A stretch of 64,000 bases of DNA. It comes from Clostridia bacterium. Its GTDB lineage: Bacteria > Bacillota > Clostridia > Oscillospirales > CAG-272. Under the pieces are notes generated by a model. It saw only the letters and a program-made list of their open reading frames with translations. It was not told the DNA's origin and did not search any database. The DNA lies in the NCBI GenBank assembly GCA_017937845.1, contig JAGBCV010000052.1:1-64000 (forward strand). The letters run 5' to 3'. Made by a program: the position numbers and the translations under genes. The stretch's first letter is position 1. Each line of letters begins with the position of its first letter. Below are positions 50,889 through 59,691 of the stretch, in pieces.

Positions 50889-51776
50889 ATGACGTTGAAT
50901 GAACTGATCATGAAAAACGCCGCCGCGGTGGATGCGGCGCTTCCGACATATTTTGAAACACCCGAGGCTGCCTTGGAGGTGCTTTACGATGCCATGCGAT
51001 ATAGCGCACTTTCGGGCGGCAAGCGTATCCGTCCGTTCCTCGTAACGGAATTTTGCCGTTTGTTCGGCGGCAAGGAGGAAGCGGCAATGCCCTTTGCCTG
51101 TGCCATCGAATGTGTTCATGCCTCCTCGCTCATTCATGATGACCTTCCCTGCATGGATAACGACGAGCTTCGCCGCGGCAAGCCGACCAACCACATGGTA
51201 TACGGCGAGGATATCGCGCTCCTTGCGGGCGACGCACTCATGACACGCGGTTATGAGATCGCGGCAAACAATACGGCGGTCGATGCTAAGACCGCGCTTA
51301 TCGCCACACAGAAGCTTCTTTTCGCTTCGGGGGCGGTCGGCATGATGGGCGGTCAGCAGATCGACCTCAAATCCGAAAACGTACAGATCGATTTCGATAC
51401 GCTCCTGAAAATGCACGCGAAAAAGACGGGCGCGCTCATTCGCGTTTCCGCGGAGCTTGGCTGTCTTGCGGCGGGTATTACCGATGAAAACGATCCCCGT
51501 ATGCAGGCGGCGGTGGAATACGCCTGCGGTATCGGTCTGGCATTCCAGATCGTAGACGATATTTTGGACGCTACGGGCGACGTTGCGACCCTCGGCAAGA
51601 TGACCCACGCAGACGACGCGCTCGGCAAAACGACGTTCCTTACCTTTATGACCATCGAAGAAGCGCAGAAATATGCCAAGGAAGTTACGGAAAAAGCCAT
51701 CGCAGGGCTGAAAGACTACGAAAACAGCGAAATGCTCGTCGAATTTGCCAATTACTTATTGCATAGAACCAAATAA
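50889..51776 (+). CDS. ispA: Polyprenyl (farnesyl/geranylgeranyl) diphosphate synthase
   Basis: It chains isopentenyl diphosphate units to C15-C20 products for undecaprenyl and quinone-type lipids. It has 295 residues with GGKRIRP, the first Asp-rich motif DDLPCMDND and the second DDILD. ATG at 50889 is preferred; TTG at 50883 is closer (5 bases) to AAAGGA but less usual. It follows xseB as in many Firmicutes (xseA-xseB-ispA). Confidence 0.93.
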   Translation: MTLNELIMKNAAAVDAALPTYFETPEAALEVLYDAMRYSALSGGKRIRPFLVTEFCRLFGGKEEAAMPFACAIECVHASSLIHDDLPCMDNDELRRGKPTNHMVYGEDIALLAGDALMTRGYEIAANNTAVDAKTALIATQKLLFASGAVGMMGGQQIDLKSENVQIDFDTLLKMHAKKTGALIRVSAELGCLAAGITDENDPRMQAAVEYACGIGLAFQIVDDILDATGDVATLGKMTHADDALGKTTFLTFMTIEEAQKYAKEVTEKAIAGLKDYENSEMLVEFANYLLHRTK

Positions 51777-51835
51777 TCCTCACTTATCCCCCAAAAAATG
51801 CGTCGATTTGTCGCATGAATCGAAAGGACTCTCCT

Positions 51836-53056
51836 ATGACGTGCAATCAAACCGAGCTTTTTGAGCTTTTACATACGAAAAAACAAGACCGTCTTTTGGA
51901 AACGCTCCGTGGGCTTTCCGCGTCGGAGCAGGAAGCGATGACAAAAGAACTGCAATCGGTCAACTTCCCTTTTATGGAGCGCGCAAGCGAAAAAAACGGA
52001 AAGACCTATGATATCGCGCCCATCGATATCTTCACGGCAGACCGCGCAGATGCGGAGTGCGAAACGCTTACGCAGATCGGACTTTCCGCCATTCACGCAA
52101 ATAAGGTCGGCGCGGTGCTTCTCTGCGGCGGTCAAGGCACACGCCTCGGCTTTCCCCATTCCAAAGGTATGTTCGATATGGGGCTGACACGCCCAATCTA
52201 TATTTTCGAGCTTCATTTTGCATATCTTTTGAAGATCGCAAGCATGGCGAAAAATTTCTTCCCCGTTTTCATTATGACGAGCATCTATAACGATGCGGAG
52301 ATACGGGAATTTCTCGCCTTACACGACTATTTCGGTTACGATAAAAACGCGGTATATTTTTATACGCAAAATATGGCGCACGCGACGGACTTTGACGGCA
52401 ATCTCCTTTTGGAATCGCCCGAAAGCCTCGTCAAAGCGCCCGACGGCAACGGCGGTTGGTTTACCGCGCTTGCAGATGCAGGACTTCTCCCCCTCGCGCA
52501 TCGCTTGGGCTTGGAATGGTTCAACGTCGTTTCTTTAGATAACGTCCTGCAAAGAACGGTCGACCCCGTATTTGTCGGTGCGACCATTCGAGAGCAAAAG
52601 ATTTGCGGCGCGAAGGTCATTCGCAAGGCGACCCCCGACGAGCGCATCGGTCTGATTTGCCAAAACCACGGAAAGCCTGCCGTCATCGAATATTTCGAGC
52701 TGGATAAGCTCCTTGCAAACGAAAATATTTCCATCGAGGGCATCGATTACGGCGTTATCCTCAATTATCTGTTTCATATAAACGAAATGGAGCGCACCTT
52801 GACGGAAAAACCGCTCCCCGTTCATAAGGCAAAGAAAAAAATCCCGTATTGGGACGGCGAAACATACGTCAAGCCCACCACGGAAAACGGATATAAATAT
52901 GAAATGCTTGCGACAGACCTTGTGGACTATATGGCGTCCTGTCTGCCCTTTGAGGTGCGCCGAGAAGCGGAATTTGCGCCTGTCAAGAACAAAACGGGCG
53001 TAGATTCTGTGGAAAGTGCGCGGGAAATGTTACAAAAAGCAGGCATCACGCTTTGA
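51836..53056 (+). CDS. UDP-sugar/UDP-N-acetylglucosamine pyrophosphorylase (eukaryotic-type UDPGP family)
   Basis: This 406-residue UDPGP-family nucleotidyltransferase has the signature LLCGGQGTRLGFPHSKGMFDMG split over residues ~90-112. It also has the family's FHINEMERT and YKYEMLATDLVDY regions and KIPYWDG. It likely makes UDP-GlcNAc, UDP-GalNAc or UDP-hexose from sugar-1-phosphate and UTP; this type is distinct from GlmU. AAAGGA lies 7 bases before ATG at 51836. It is probably on the nusB-ispA transcript, since no terminator is seen in the 59-bp gap. Confidence 0.9.
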   Translation: MTCNQTELFELLHTKKQDRLLETLRGLSASEQEAMTKELQSVNFPFMERASEKNGKTYDIAPIDIFTADRADAECETLTQIGLSAIHANKVGAVLLCGGQGTRLGFPHSKGMFDMGLTRPIYIFELHFAYLLKIASMAKNFFPVFIMTSIYNDAEIREFLALHDYFGYDKNAVYFYTQNMAHATDFDGNLLLESPESLVKAPDGNGGWFTALADAGLLPLAHRLGLEWFNVVSLDNVLQRTVDPVFVGATIREQKICGAKVIRKATPDERIGLICQNHGKPAVIEYFELDKLLANENISIEGIDYGVILNYLFHINEMERTLTEKPLPVHKAKKKIPYWDGETYVKPTTENGYKYEMLATDLVDYMASCLPFEVRREAEFAPVKNKTGVDSVESAREMLQKAGITL

Positions 53057-53074
53057 TGCGGAAAGGAACACACG

Positions 53075-53923
53075 ATGGATTATCAAAATATATTCTCCGT
53101 TCTCGAAAAAAACGAGATCCATATTGACTATCAAATGACAAAGGAACCGCTTGCGCTCGGCACAAGCAAGATCGGCGGCAAGCCGCATCTTCCGAAGCAT
53201 TTTGAGTGGTGCTATTATGAGGGCGAGGATTATGACGGCAACCGGGAAAATCGCCCGCTGACCTTTCTCATGCAGATCAACTGCGAAAAAATAAAATCTC
53301 TTGACAAAGATAATGTTTTGCCCGAAAAAGGATTTTTATATTTCTTTTATGAGCTGACGACACTTCGCTGGGGCTTTGACCCCGAGGACAAAGGCTCTGC
53401 CCGCGTTTTGTATTTTGACGGAAGCGCCGACGAGCTGGAGATTCGTGAACTTCCCGAGGATTTGGAAGAGATCAACCGTTTCCCCGAGTGCGCTCTCCGC
53501 TTTTCCACTCATAAAAATATCCCGTCCTATGAGGAATTTAGCGATTTCTACACGGACGGCGATTGGGACGATTATGATGAAGCCGCAGAGGAATACGGAT
53601 ATGCCATCGACAAATCCCCCGATGAGGTGACAAAGGTCCTCGGCTATGCGGACCTTATCCAAGGCAGTGCTGTTTGGGAATGTGAAATGACCGCACGCCG
53701 ATTCAACTGCGGAAACGGTCCCGTGAAGCTCACCTCCGAGGAAAGAGCGGAAATCACCGAAGCCAGCAAGGATTGGATACTGCTCGCGCAGTTCGGAACG
53801 CTTACGGCAGGCGATACGGAGCTTATGTGGGGCGACTGCGGATGTCTGTATTTCTTTATCCGCAAAAAAGACCTTGCCAAGAAAAACTTTGAAAATATCT
53901 GGATGGTCTTGCAATGCGGCTAA
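53075..53923 (+). CDS. YwqG-like protein (DUF1963)
   Basis: This 282-residue protein of the DUF1963 family has the typical SKIGGKPHLPK near the start, a PLTFLMQINCEKI strand, the GFLYFFYEL segment and the C-terminal WGDCGCLYFFIRKKDL. It is cytosolic and acidic, and family function is unknown. AAAGGA-type site upstream. It is probably the last gene of the run, before a bidirectional terminator. Confidence 0.88.
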   Translation: MDYQNIFSVLEKNEIHIDYQMTKEPLALGTSKIGGKPHLPKHFEWCYYEGEDYDGNRENRPLTFLMQINCEKIKSLDKDNVLPEKGFLYFFYELTTLRWGFDPEDKGSARVLYFDGSADELEIRELPEDLEEINRFPECALRFSTHKNIPSYEEFSDFYTDGDWDDYDEAAEEYGYAIDKSPDEVTKVLGYADLIQGSAVWECEMTARRFNCGNGPVKLTSEERAEITEASKDWILLAQFGTLTAGDTELMWGDCGCLYFFIRKKDLAKKNFENIWMVLQCG

Positions 53924-53963
53924 ACACACGCCAAAATTTGCTCTCCTAACCAAAAAACATAAA

Positions 53964-53998
53964 AGGCTGAATCCGCGATAGGATTCAGCCTTTCTTAT
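53964..53998. terminator. Bidirectional terminator
   Basis: AAAGGCTGAATCC and GGATTCAGCCTTT form a 13-bp stem. T-rich sequence follows on both strands. It serves the YwqG-like gene and the convergent membrane protein gene. Confidence 0.87.
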
Positions 53999-54004
53999 TC
54001 CATT

Positions 54005-54430
54005 TTATGCAAGTTTTTCTGCTTTCTTCGCCCTATGATACTGATAGAGCAGCGCATATTGTGCGATCAAGATCACAAGATGAAAGACAAACATACAAAT
54101 GCCTATCGTCGTTACGATACCGACAAGCGTATCGTTTTGAATCAAACCAAAAAGCATATACATCTCACCGATATCACCGCCATCACCGACCAGCAAATGC
54201 GGAAACAAAAACGTGATATAAGAAAGCATCGTAACGGTCTTCAGCTTTTTATCGGTTTGTATATATTTTGCGGAAAGATGATTTCCTACAAAGAAGACCA
54301 CAGCAGAAATCACAGGAAAAAGAAGAAACGTAAGGATCAAACGAATCCAACCGATATTGAATACCCAAGAAAGACCCATAACGGCAATCATACCAATCGA
54401 TAACAAATTCAGTTTCAGTCTGTTTGACAC
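54005..54430 (-). CDS. Four-helix membrane protein, 141 aa
   Basis: It starts at GTG (54430) after GAGGTG at 7 bases. There are about four hydrophobic helices: LLSIGMIAVMGLSWVF, LILTFLLFPVISAVVFF, MLFGLI...VGIVTTIGICMF and VFHLVILIAQYALLY. The C-terminus is basic (HRAKKAEKLA). No family is recognised and no partner is indicated. It lies alone between terminators. Confidence 0.78.
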   Translation of the reverse strand: MSNRLKLNLLSIGMIAVMGLSWVFNIGWIRLILTFLLFPVISAVVFFVGNHLSAKYIQTDKKLKTVTMLSYITFLFPHLLVGDGGDIGEMYMLFGLIQNDTLVGIVTTIGICMFVFHLVILIAQYALLYQYHRAKKAEKLA

Positions 54431-54593
54431 GATATATCACCTCATTTCTAAGGCTATTTTACCATAAAACGCAGAAAAAGTCAAGTCATTTTTCCATCCT
54501 TAAAAATTTCTCAAAAAATTTTCAAAAAAAGTGCGACAAAATGCCATTTTTTCCGACTATTATATAAAGAAGACAAAATCAGGAGGTCATTTT

Positions 54594-55133
54594 ATGAAGA
54601 AAAACAACAGATTTCGGACACTTTGCGCCGCCCTTGCGATACTTTTTTTCACCGTCGCGCTCCTCGTCTGTCTGAAAAGCTGTGCAGATAAGCGAAGCAC
54701 CGAACAGATGATAGCGGATTTTAACAAGCACGCCACCCTGCCCTTCGGTCTTGCCGTCCTCGAAGAAGAGCTCGGAGATATCTCGGAATATGAATATCTT
54801 GGCGGTTTTGGCTGTTATCGTCTTGAAAAAGAGGATATTTCGTATGAAATCGGCGGTTTTCCCGACGTTGTGGACGATTACCGTACAACAGCAGTACATT
54901 TCACGTCCTCCGCATATGCAATCTATGACATTCGCATAGGAGATGCGTATACGGAAGAAATCGCTGATAAAATGATGGAGCTTGATTTTATGAAAGCGGA
55001 AACCACGAATCCCGAGCGTTATATCCGATTTGAAAACGATGAGCTTTCGATTCATTTTACGCTGGAAAACGGCATCATCACCGAAATTTCCGCACGCTTG
55101 GAAAGCACGAATAAAAATCACGTGGTATTTTAA
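54594..55133 (+). CDS. Small exported or membrane-anchored protein, 179 aa
   Basis: The start is set by AGGAGG 7 bases before ATG. An N-terminal hydrophobic segment (LCAALAILFFTVALLVCL) is followed by KSCAD; the lipobox is imperfect (Lys at -2), so it could be a lipoprotein or stay anchored. The ~145-residue extracellular part is acidic, with FENDELSIHFTLENGIITEISA at the end, a pattern like small PepSY/DUF-type lipoproteins, but I cannot name the family. Confidence 0.78.
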   Translation: MKKNNRFRTLCAALAILFFTVALLVCLKSCADKRSTEQMIADFNKHATLPFGLAVLEEELGDISEYEYLGGFGCYRLEKEDISYEIGGFPDVVDDYRTTAVHFTSSAYAIYDIRIGDAYTEEIADKMMELDFMKAETTNPERYIRFENDELSIHFTLENGIITEISARLESTNKNHVVF

Positions 55134-55156
55134 GCGGGAACGATTCAAAAATATTC

Positions 55157-55258
55157 ACGGGCGATTCGTGAATCGCCCCTACTACTATGTTAATGCTAAA
55201 ACTTTACTTTTTTAAGGCTCCCACTCTGGGAGAGCCTTGTAAGATGTCAACTTTTAGA
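55157..55258. repeat. Intergenic palindromes, incl. remnant of the GAGCCTT repeat
   Basis: GGGCGATTC-GTGAATCGCCC (55159-55178) is one perfect palindrome. AGGCTCCCACTCTGGGAGAGCCT (~55217-55239) with the tail TTGTAAGATGTCAACTTTTAG resembles the end of the 20.8-kb element (GAGCCTTACAAAATCTTAAC). No gene is seen in 55134-55420. Confidence 0.65.
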
Positions 55259-55344
55259 TGAAACAACATACTACTGCGATATTTTGAGAAAAAATCCATA
55301 AACGCGCCGTTTATTTTTTCAACCAAAGTTCCACGATGCGGTTC

Positions 55345-55373
55345 TTGCGCTTTCACGTTCGTTTTGTTATAAT
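55345..55373 (+). promoter_or_regulatory. Promoter of the XRE regulator gene
   Basis: TTGCGC (55345-55350), 17 bp, TATAAT (55368-55373). Confidence 0.65.
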
Positions 55374-55420
55374 AGAATCAGAACAAGCGCTTGTTACTTC
55401 ATCACATCGGAGGAACAAAA

Positions 55421-56470
55421 ATGGAACTTTATATTGCCGACACACTCAAAGCTCTGCGCGCAAGCCGCGGAAATACACAGGAGGATCTTGCCAATCATCT
55501 TTGCGTATCGATCCAAGCCGTTTCCAAATGGGAACGAGGCGAGGGGCTTCCCGATATCACGATGCTTCCCGGTATCGCCGCCTATTATGACGTAACGGTC
55601 GATACACTTCTCGGGTGCGATAGGCTCAAAAAAGAGGAAGAACTTCGCACATTTGAAAAAGAGTGTCATAAACTCTTAAATCAAGGAAAAAGCGAAGAAA
55701 AATTATCTCTTTGCCGAGAAATGCAGAAAAAATATCCGCATGAAGAAGTAGTCCTTTATCATTTAATGTCTTCCCTCGCAAATATCAGCAGAAAAAGATA
55801 TGCAGATGAAATTCTTGTAGCTGCGGAAAAACTAATCACCAGTCAAAACCCCAATTATCGCCACGGAGCGATCTTAAATCTTTGTTTCACGCATAAAATA
55901 CTCGGAAATACAGATCAAGCGAAGAAATATGCCGAAATGTTCCCTGCTAACAGAGATTATTTACAATTTGTTTTAGAAGGCGAGGAACTTGCTCTACATT
56001 GCCAGAAATCTATTTGGTATCTGTGCGACAATCTCGGTGTAACGCTCAAAACGCTCTTGAATTGTAAAGAAGCAAAATATACTGCGAATGAATGCCACGA
56101 ATCGTATCAAATGCTCTATGATTTCTATCATATGATCTTCAAAAACGGAGATTTCGGCTTCTGGGAGGATAGACTTGGCAGAATATGCTTCCATTTGGCA
56201 GAATATTCTATCGCAGAAAATAACCTTGACCGCGCTATGAACGAACTCGAAGAAATGCTCACACATCTCGAAAAAGCGCAAGCTTACGTCAACATCCATC
56301 ATACTTCTCCGTTAGTCAACAGAATCTATCATGAAGCCAAAATGGTCGGCAAAAGCTCCGAGGAAACCTTATTTGAAGAATTTTCAAAACGCCTTTCTCA
56401 AAATCCAATCTTCGACCCCATTCGCGAGCATCCACGTTTTCTTGCCTTGACAAAGAAAATAAAGCCTTAA
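55421..56470 (+). CDS. XRE-family regulator with TPR-like C-terminal region
   Basis: This 349-residue protein has an N-terminal helix-turn-helix (~6-62): LKALRASRGNTQEDLANHLCVSI then QAVSKWERGEGLPDI, the Cro/C1 type. The remaining ~280 residues are all helical, with repeats of Leu/Tyr/Ala spacing like RRNPP/TPR sensors, although no pheromone gene is seen beside it. GGAGG lies 7 bases before ATG. The target is unknown; it is a single gene between a repeat region and a small membrane protein gene. Confidence 0.88.
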   Translation: MELYIADTLKALRASRGNTQEDLANHLCVSIQAVSKWERGEGLPDITMLPGIAAYYDVTVDTLLGCDRLKKEEELRTFEKECHKLLNQGKSEEKLSLCREMQKKYPHEEVVLYHLMSSLANISRKRYADEILVAAEKLITSQNPNYRHGAILNLCFTHKILGNTDQAKKYAEMFPANRDYLQFVLEGEELALHCQKSIWYLCDNLGVTLKTLLNCKEAKYTANECHESYQMLYDFYHMIFKNGDFGFWEDRLGRICFHLAEYSIAENNLDRAMNELEEMLTHLEKAQAYVNIHHTSPLVNRIYHEAKMVGKSSEETLFEEFSKRLSQNPIFDPIREHPRFLALTKKIKP

Positions 56471-56556
56471 TATCTTGCTTTTTGTCTAAACATCTGTTAT
56501 ACTAAAATCAGCAAATCCGTCAAAATCCACAAAAAGCATGAAAGGATTTTCTCGTT

Positions 56557-56889
56557 ATGTTGACGTTCACATCGATATGTCTGATTGCCGTTTTTATTTT
56601 GCGCTTCGGCGGAAATTTCAAGGAATGGAAGCAAAATCAACAACATCCGCGCTTGGCGGTAGAAGTACTCATCAGTAGTAAACGCACCCATCTCACACAT
56701 CATTATATCAAAGGCAGACAAATCGGAAAAGGTACGATCACCTATTACGTAACCTTTCAGCTTGACGACGGCGACCATATCGAAGTGAAGATGTCGGAAA
56801 AGGAATATGATATGCTTTTTGTGGGGAAACGTGGCATTTTGACGTTTCAAGGCACAAAATTTTTCATGTTTGATTTGATCGAAGAATAA
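56557..56889 (+). CDS. DUF2500-like small membrane protein, 110 aa
   Basis: One N-terminal transmembrane helix (FTSICLIAVFILRF) is followed by a small beta domain with YYVTFQLDDGDHIEVKMSEKEYDML and GKRGILTFQGTKF, the DUF2500 pattern. AAAGGA lies ~10 bases before ATG. Its function is unknown. Confidence 0.82.
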   Translation: MLTFTSICLIAVFILRFGGNFKEWKQNQQHPRLAVEVLISSKRTHLTHHYIKGRQIGKGTITYYVTFQLDDGDHIEVKMSEKEYDMLFVGKRGILTFQGTKFFMFDLIEE

Positions 56890-56917
56890 ACCGCACTCAG
56901 CCGAGTGCGGTTCTTTG
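56888..56917. terminator. Terminator after the DUF2500-like gene
   Basis: CCGCACTC-AGCC-GAGTGCGG is followed by TTCTTTGTT on the plus strand; it may also act weakly for the convergent HAD gene. Confidence 0.75.
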
Positions 56918-56925
56918 TTATAATC

Positions 56926-57558
56926 CTAAAAAATCATAAGCAATTCGGATAGATTGCTTACCGTGGCATTTGCCTGCATTTTTTCACTTTGCACAGGCAT
57001 CAGACCACCAAGCCCTTGCGTGATGCGAACGGTTCTCATGCCTAGCGCCTTTGCAGGGGCGATATCGTTATCGGGACGGTCACCGATCATGCAAGCCTCA
57101 TGAGGCGCACATCCTGCACGGAAAAGCGCACGCAGGAAGAGCGCGGGATCAGGCTTTTCCATGCCTTCCTCTGCCGAAGAAAGCACAAGGGAAAATAAAT
57201 GCCCAACACCGTATTCATAAAGCCGTTGTGCTGTACCCATCGGCTGATTGGCAATGATACCAAGACGATATTTTTTCGCAAGCACCGTCAAAACATCGGT
57301 CGCTTCGGAATAAAGCACCTCTCCGATGCTGTCATACGGCGCAAACTCCGAAATGCCGATATTCTTCATCGCGCCGCGGAAGTAAGAACCGCCCGCAAGC
57401 GCGGATTTTTTCATAGCGTCCTCCAAAAAAGCAGGAGTATAGGTATTTCCAAGCTGTTTCTGTATCTCAATGGTACGCATCACACGACGGCGGAACGAAG
57501 CCGTTTCATCCACAAGCGTACCGCCAACGTCAAAAAAGAGCCATTTTACGTTTTTCAT
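56926..57558 (-). CDS. HAD-superfamily hydrolase
   Basis: This 210-residue phosphatase-type HAD has nucleophile motif I FFDVGGTLVDE (two Asp-equivalents with Gly between, as in the DxGGT subgroup), a helical cap, motif II IIANQ, Lys in EKPDPALF and motif IV IGDRPDNDI. The substrate is probably a small phosphorylated metabolite. It overlaps the preceding methyltransferase gene by 4 bases (ATGA), so it is the last gene of a three-gene operon. Confidence 0.9.
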   Translation of the reverse strand: MKNVKWLFFDVGGTLVDETASFRRRVMRTIEIQKQLGNTYTPAFLEDAMKKSALAGGSYFRGAMKNIGISEFAPYDSIGEVLYSEATDVLTVLAKKYRLGIIANQPMGTAQRLYEYGVGHLFSLVLSSAEEGMEKPDPALFLRALFRAGCAPHEACMIGDRPDNDIAPAKALGMRTVRITQGLGGLMPVQSEKMQANATVSNLSELLMIF

Positions 57559-58316
57559 ATCGGCTTCACCGAAAGAGTCGCCATATATTGGGGTGCGTAT
57601 TCCGAAATCTTCGGACCGCCCGGACGATCTCTGTCCTCATAAAGCGCATTCAAATGAAATCCTGCTTTCAGCTGTCCGCCAAGCTGTTCTTCCATCGAAT
57701 GACTGAACTGTATACCCTCGGCATTGCGCACCATCGCTTCAAAGCGTTCCTTGGGCATCTTCAAGGGGTTGAACGGCAGGGGATTGACGACCCGCAGGTC
57801 ATCTTCTTCAAAAAGAAAATTGATGCCGTTATCAAATCCCGCAAGCAGACGACCTCCCTTTTTCAAAACGCGAAAACATTCATTCCAAACGTGATACACG
57901 TCTTCGATATAACAATTTGAAACGGGATGGAAAATGATATCAAAGGTTTCGTCGGCAAAGGGCAAGCGTTTCGTCATATCGCCCTTGATGATTTCAATTT
58001 CATAGCCCTCACGCTCGCTGACGGCTTTTTCTGCGGCAAGCTGTCTGTCCGAATAATCAAAAATGGTGCAATCTGCGCCCAGCTTGCAAAAAACAGGCAT
58101 TTGCTGTCCGCCGCCGCTCGCAAGTCCGAGGAGCTTTTTCCCTTTCAGACCGTCAAACCACGCATGAGGTACAGCAACGCAAGGAGTCAGATACACGATG
58201 AAATTGGTTTCATCGGCTTTCCTATATTCCTCATGCGTGATGGGGAGCGTCCATTCACATTGGTTGTCCGCCCAAATATCCCACGTTTCGGAGTTGATCT
58301 TCGTATAATCATTCAT
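57555..58316 (-). CDS. SAM-dependent methyltransferase (class I)
   Basis: This 253-residue enzyme has motif I LLGLASGGGQQMPVF, motif II CTIFDYSDRQ, a post-I acidic residue, and PFADETFDIIFHPVSN as motif IV. ATG at 58316 follows GAGAGGTG at 7 bases; an upstream ATG at 58358 lies inside the deacetylase gene. Small-molecule methylation is probable; the acceptor is unknown. It overlaps the deacetylase gene by 8 bases. Confidence 0.88.
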   Translation of the reverse strand: MNDYTKINSETWDIWADNQCEWTLPITHEEYRKADETNFIVYLTPCVAVPHAWFDGLKGKKLLGLASGGGQQMPVFCKLGADCTIFDYSDRQLAAEKAVSEREGYEIEIIKGDMTKRLPFADETFDIIFHPVSNCYIEDVYHVWNECFRVLKKGGRLLAGFDNGINFLFEEDDLRVVNPLPFNPLKMPKERFEAMVRNAEGIQFSHSMEEQLGGQLKAGFHLNALYEDRDRPGGPKISEYAPQYMATLSVKPI

Positions 58317-59007
58317 ATAACAACACCTCTCTGTTCGTTCCGTAAAAAATATCGTCATGTCCGCTCATACGGCGGCAAAAATCCTCAAATCTATCCCAAA
58401 AATTCCATGCGTCAAATTCATAGGAATGCCCCCAAATATAGAAAAGCGCGGGGGCGTCGCCGTCATATGCGAGGAATTTTTCGCCGAGAGCAAGCATGTC
58501 ATCGGTATCGATATGGTAGACCGTCGGAGAAAAGCAAATAAGATCATTCTGCAAGGCAAAGCTTCCGTTTGCATCGATGGTTCGCGCATAGCGGATACCC
58601 GTATGCTCCGAAATGAGCTTTTCCACACGCTTGTCGTGGTTGATACCTCCCCCGGGATACGCCATACCGACGACCTCATAGCCGCAAAGCGCGGAAAGGT
58701 TCAGACGGTCCTTTTCCACTTGACGAATGACCTCCTCGTCGGAGGCTCTCGGCAAGGAGGGATGCGTGAGTGTATGCGCCGCCACCTCATGCCCTGCATA
58801 AATCTTTGCGACCTCGGAGGGCTTCACCTTATCGTGGCGAATCTCAACACCGTTTCGGATGAGCGCATTTTCTTTTCCCAAAAGCTCGGAATTGAGATTG
58901 AACGTACCTTTTAGTCCGTAGCGGTTCAAAAGTCCTGTCATGCGTATATCTTGTGTAACGCCGTCGTCATAACTGAACGTCAGCGCTTTTTTCTTTCCGT
59001 TCCACAT
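58309..59007 (-). CDS. Polysaccharide deacetylase (NodB-like, CE4 type)
   Basis: This 232-residue NodB-fold protein has the motif TFSYDDG (Asp14/Asp15), HEVAAHTLTHPSL with metal ligands His78 and His82, and AYPGGG. There is no signal peptide or membrane helix, which is unusual for wall-acting CE4 enzymes, so a cytosolic substrate should be considered. It is the first gene of the deacetylase-methyltransferase-HAD operon. Confidence 0.88.
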   Translation of the reverse strand: MWNGKKKALTFSYDDGVTQDIRMTGLLNRYGLKGTFNLNSELLGKENALIRNGVEIRHDKVKPSEVAKIYAGHEVAAHTLTHPSLPRASDEEVIRQVEKDRLNLSALCGYEVVGMAYPGGGINHDKRVEKLISEHTGIRYARTIDANGSFALQNDLICFSPTVYHIDTDDMLALGEKFLAYDGDAPALFYIWGHSYEFDAWNFWDRFEDFCRRMSGHDDIFYGTNREVLLYE

Positions 59008-59031
59008 AGGGGTTCTCCTGTTCTTCTAAAA

Positions 59032-59100
59032 TTTTGACTCCTCATCCACCATTTTGCAAAGCAAAATGGTCCACCTTCTCCCGCAGGAGAAGGCTTTTAT
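59032..59100. repeat. Intergenic palindromic repeat, ACCATTTTGC family
   Basis: ACCATTTTGC and GCAAAATGGT form a near-perfect palindrome next to CCTTCTCCCGCAGGAGAAGG followed by CTTTT. The second hairpin may stop plus-strand transcription. It lies between the four-helix membrane protein gene and the deacetylase gene. Confidence 0.7.
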
Positions 59101-59104
59101 CCTA

Positions 59105-59536
59105 TCATTTTCTTTCCCGTTTCTCTCTGCGTTTTTGCAATTTCTTTTTTCTCTCAGACTCATTTTTCCAAATCTTTGCGAAAAGCGCGCAAGCCGTGAT
59201 TCCCAAAACGGCAAGCTCTGCAAAAAGCATCCACAAAAATAATGTTTTTCCCGAAAAATTGACGCAAAGCACGGCTTCTATCACCAAAGCCAAAATCAAT
59301 AAAACCATGCTCCAAAACGTCCATTGCTGTTTTCTCGTATCCAAAAGCTGCAAAGGGATCGAAATCGCAAAAACGCCTGCCGCAACAAAAGACCACACAC
59401 GAATCTCAGCTGCCAAGAACGCCAACAAGATAAGATTCAAAACGATCATCGAAGCCGTCAAAACAAAAAGAATTTTCTGTTTTGTAAAGTGTGGTGTATT
59501 TTGCGGTGTTACGACAATATCATATTCTTTTTTCAT
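59105..59536 (-). CDS. Membrane protein, 143 aa, about four helices
   Basis: GGAGG lies 4-5 bases before the ATG at 59536; an upstream ATG is without a site. Hydrophobic helices: ILFVLTASMIVLNLILLAFL, SFVAAGVFAISIPLQLL, FWSMVLLILALVIEAVLC and LFLWMLFAELAVLGITAC, then a strongly basic tail (KNESERKKKLQKRREKRERK split by Glu). No family is recognised. Confidence 0.8.
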   Translation of the reverse strand: MKKEYDIVVTPQNTPHFTKQKILFVLTASMIVLNLILLAFLAAEIRVWSFVAAGVFAISIPLQLLDTRKQQWTFWSMVLLILALVIEAVLCVNFSGKTLFLWMLFAELAVLGITACALFAKIWKNESERKKKLQKRREKRERK

Positions 59537-59629
59537 ATTGCCTCCAAAATTCCTTTTTTTCCATTGTACCACATTCCCGCGCCCCCGTCAAGTTGCAAAA
59601 AACAACCGCTGAAAAATACAAAAAAGCTA

Positions 59630-59658
59630 TTGCACTTGTCCCCCAAAAATGGTAGAAT
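59630..59658 (+). promoter_or_regulatory. Promoter of yqeG
   Basis: TTGCAC (59630-59635), 17 bp, TAGAAT (59653-59658). Confidence 0.65.
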
Positions 59659-59691
59659 ATAATATATATGCAAAAATGAAAGGCGGTCTTT

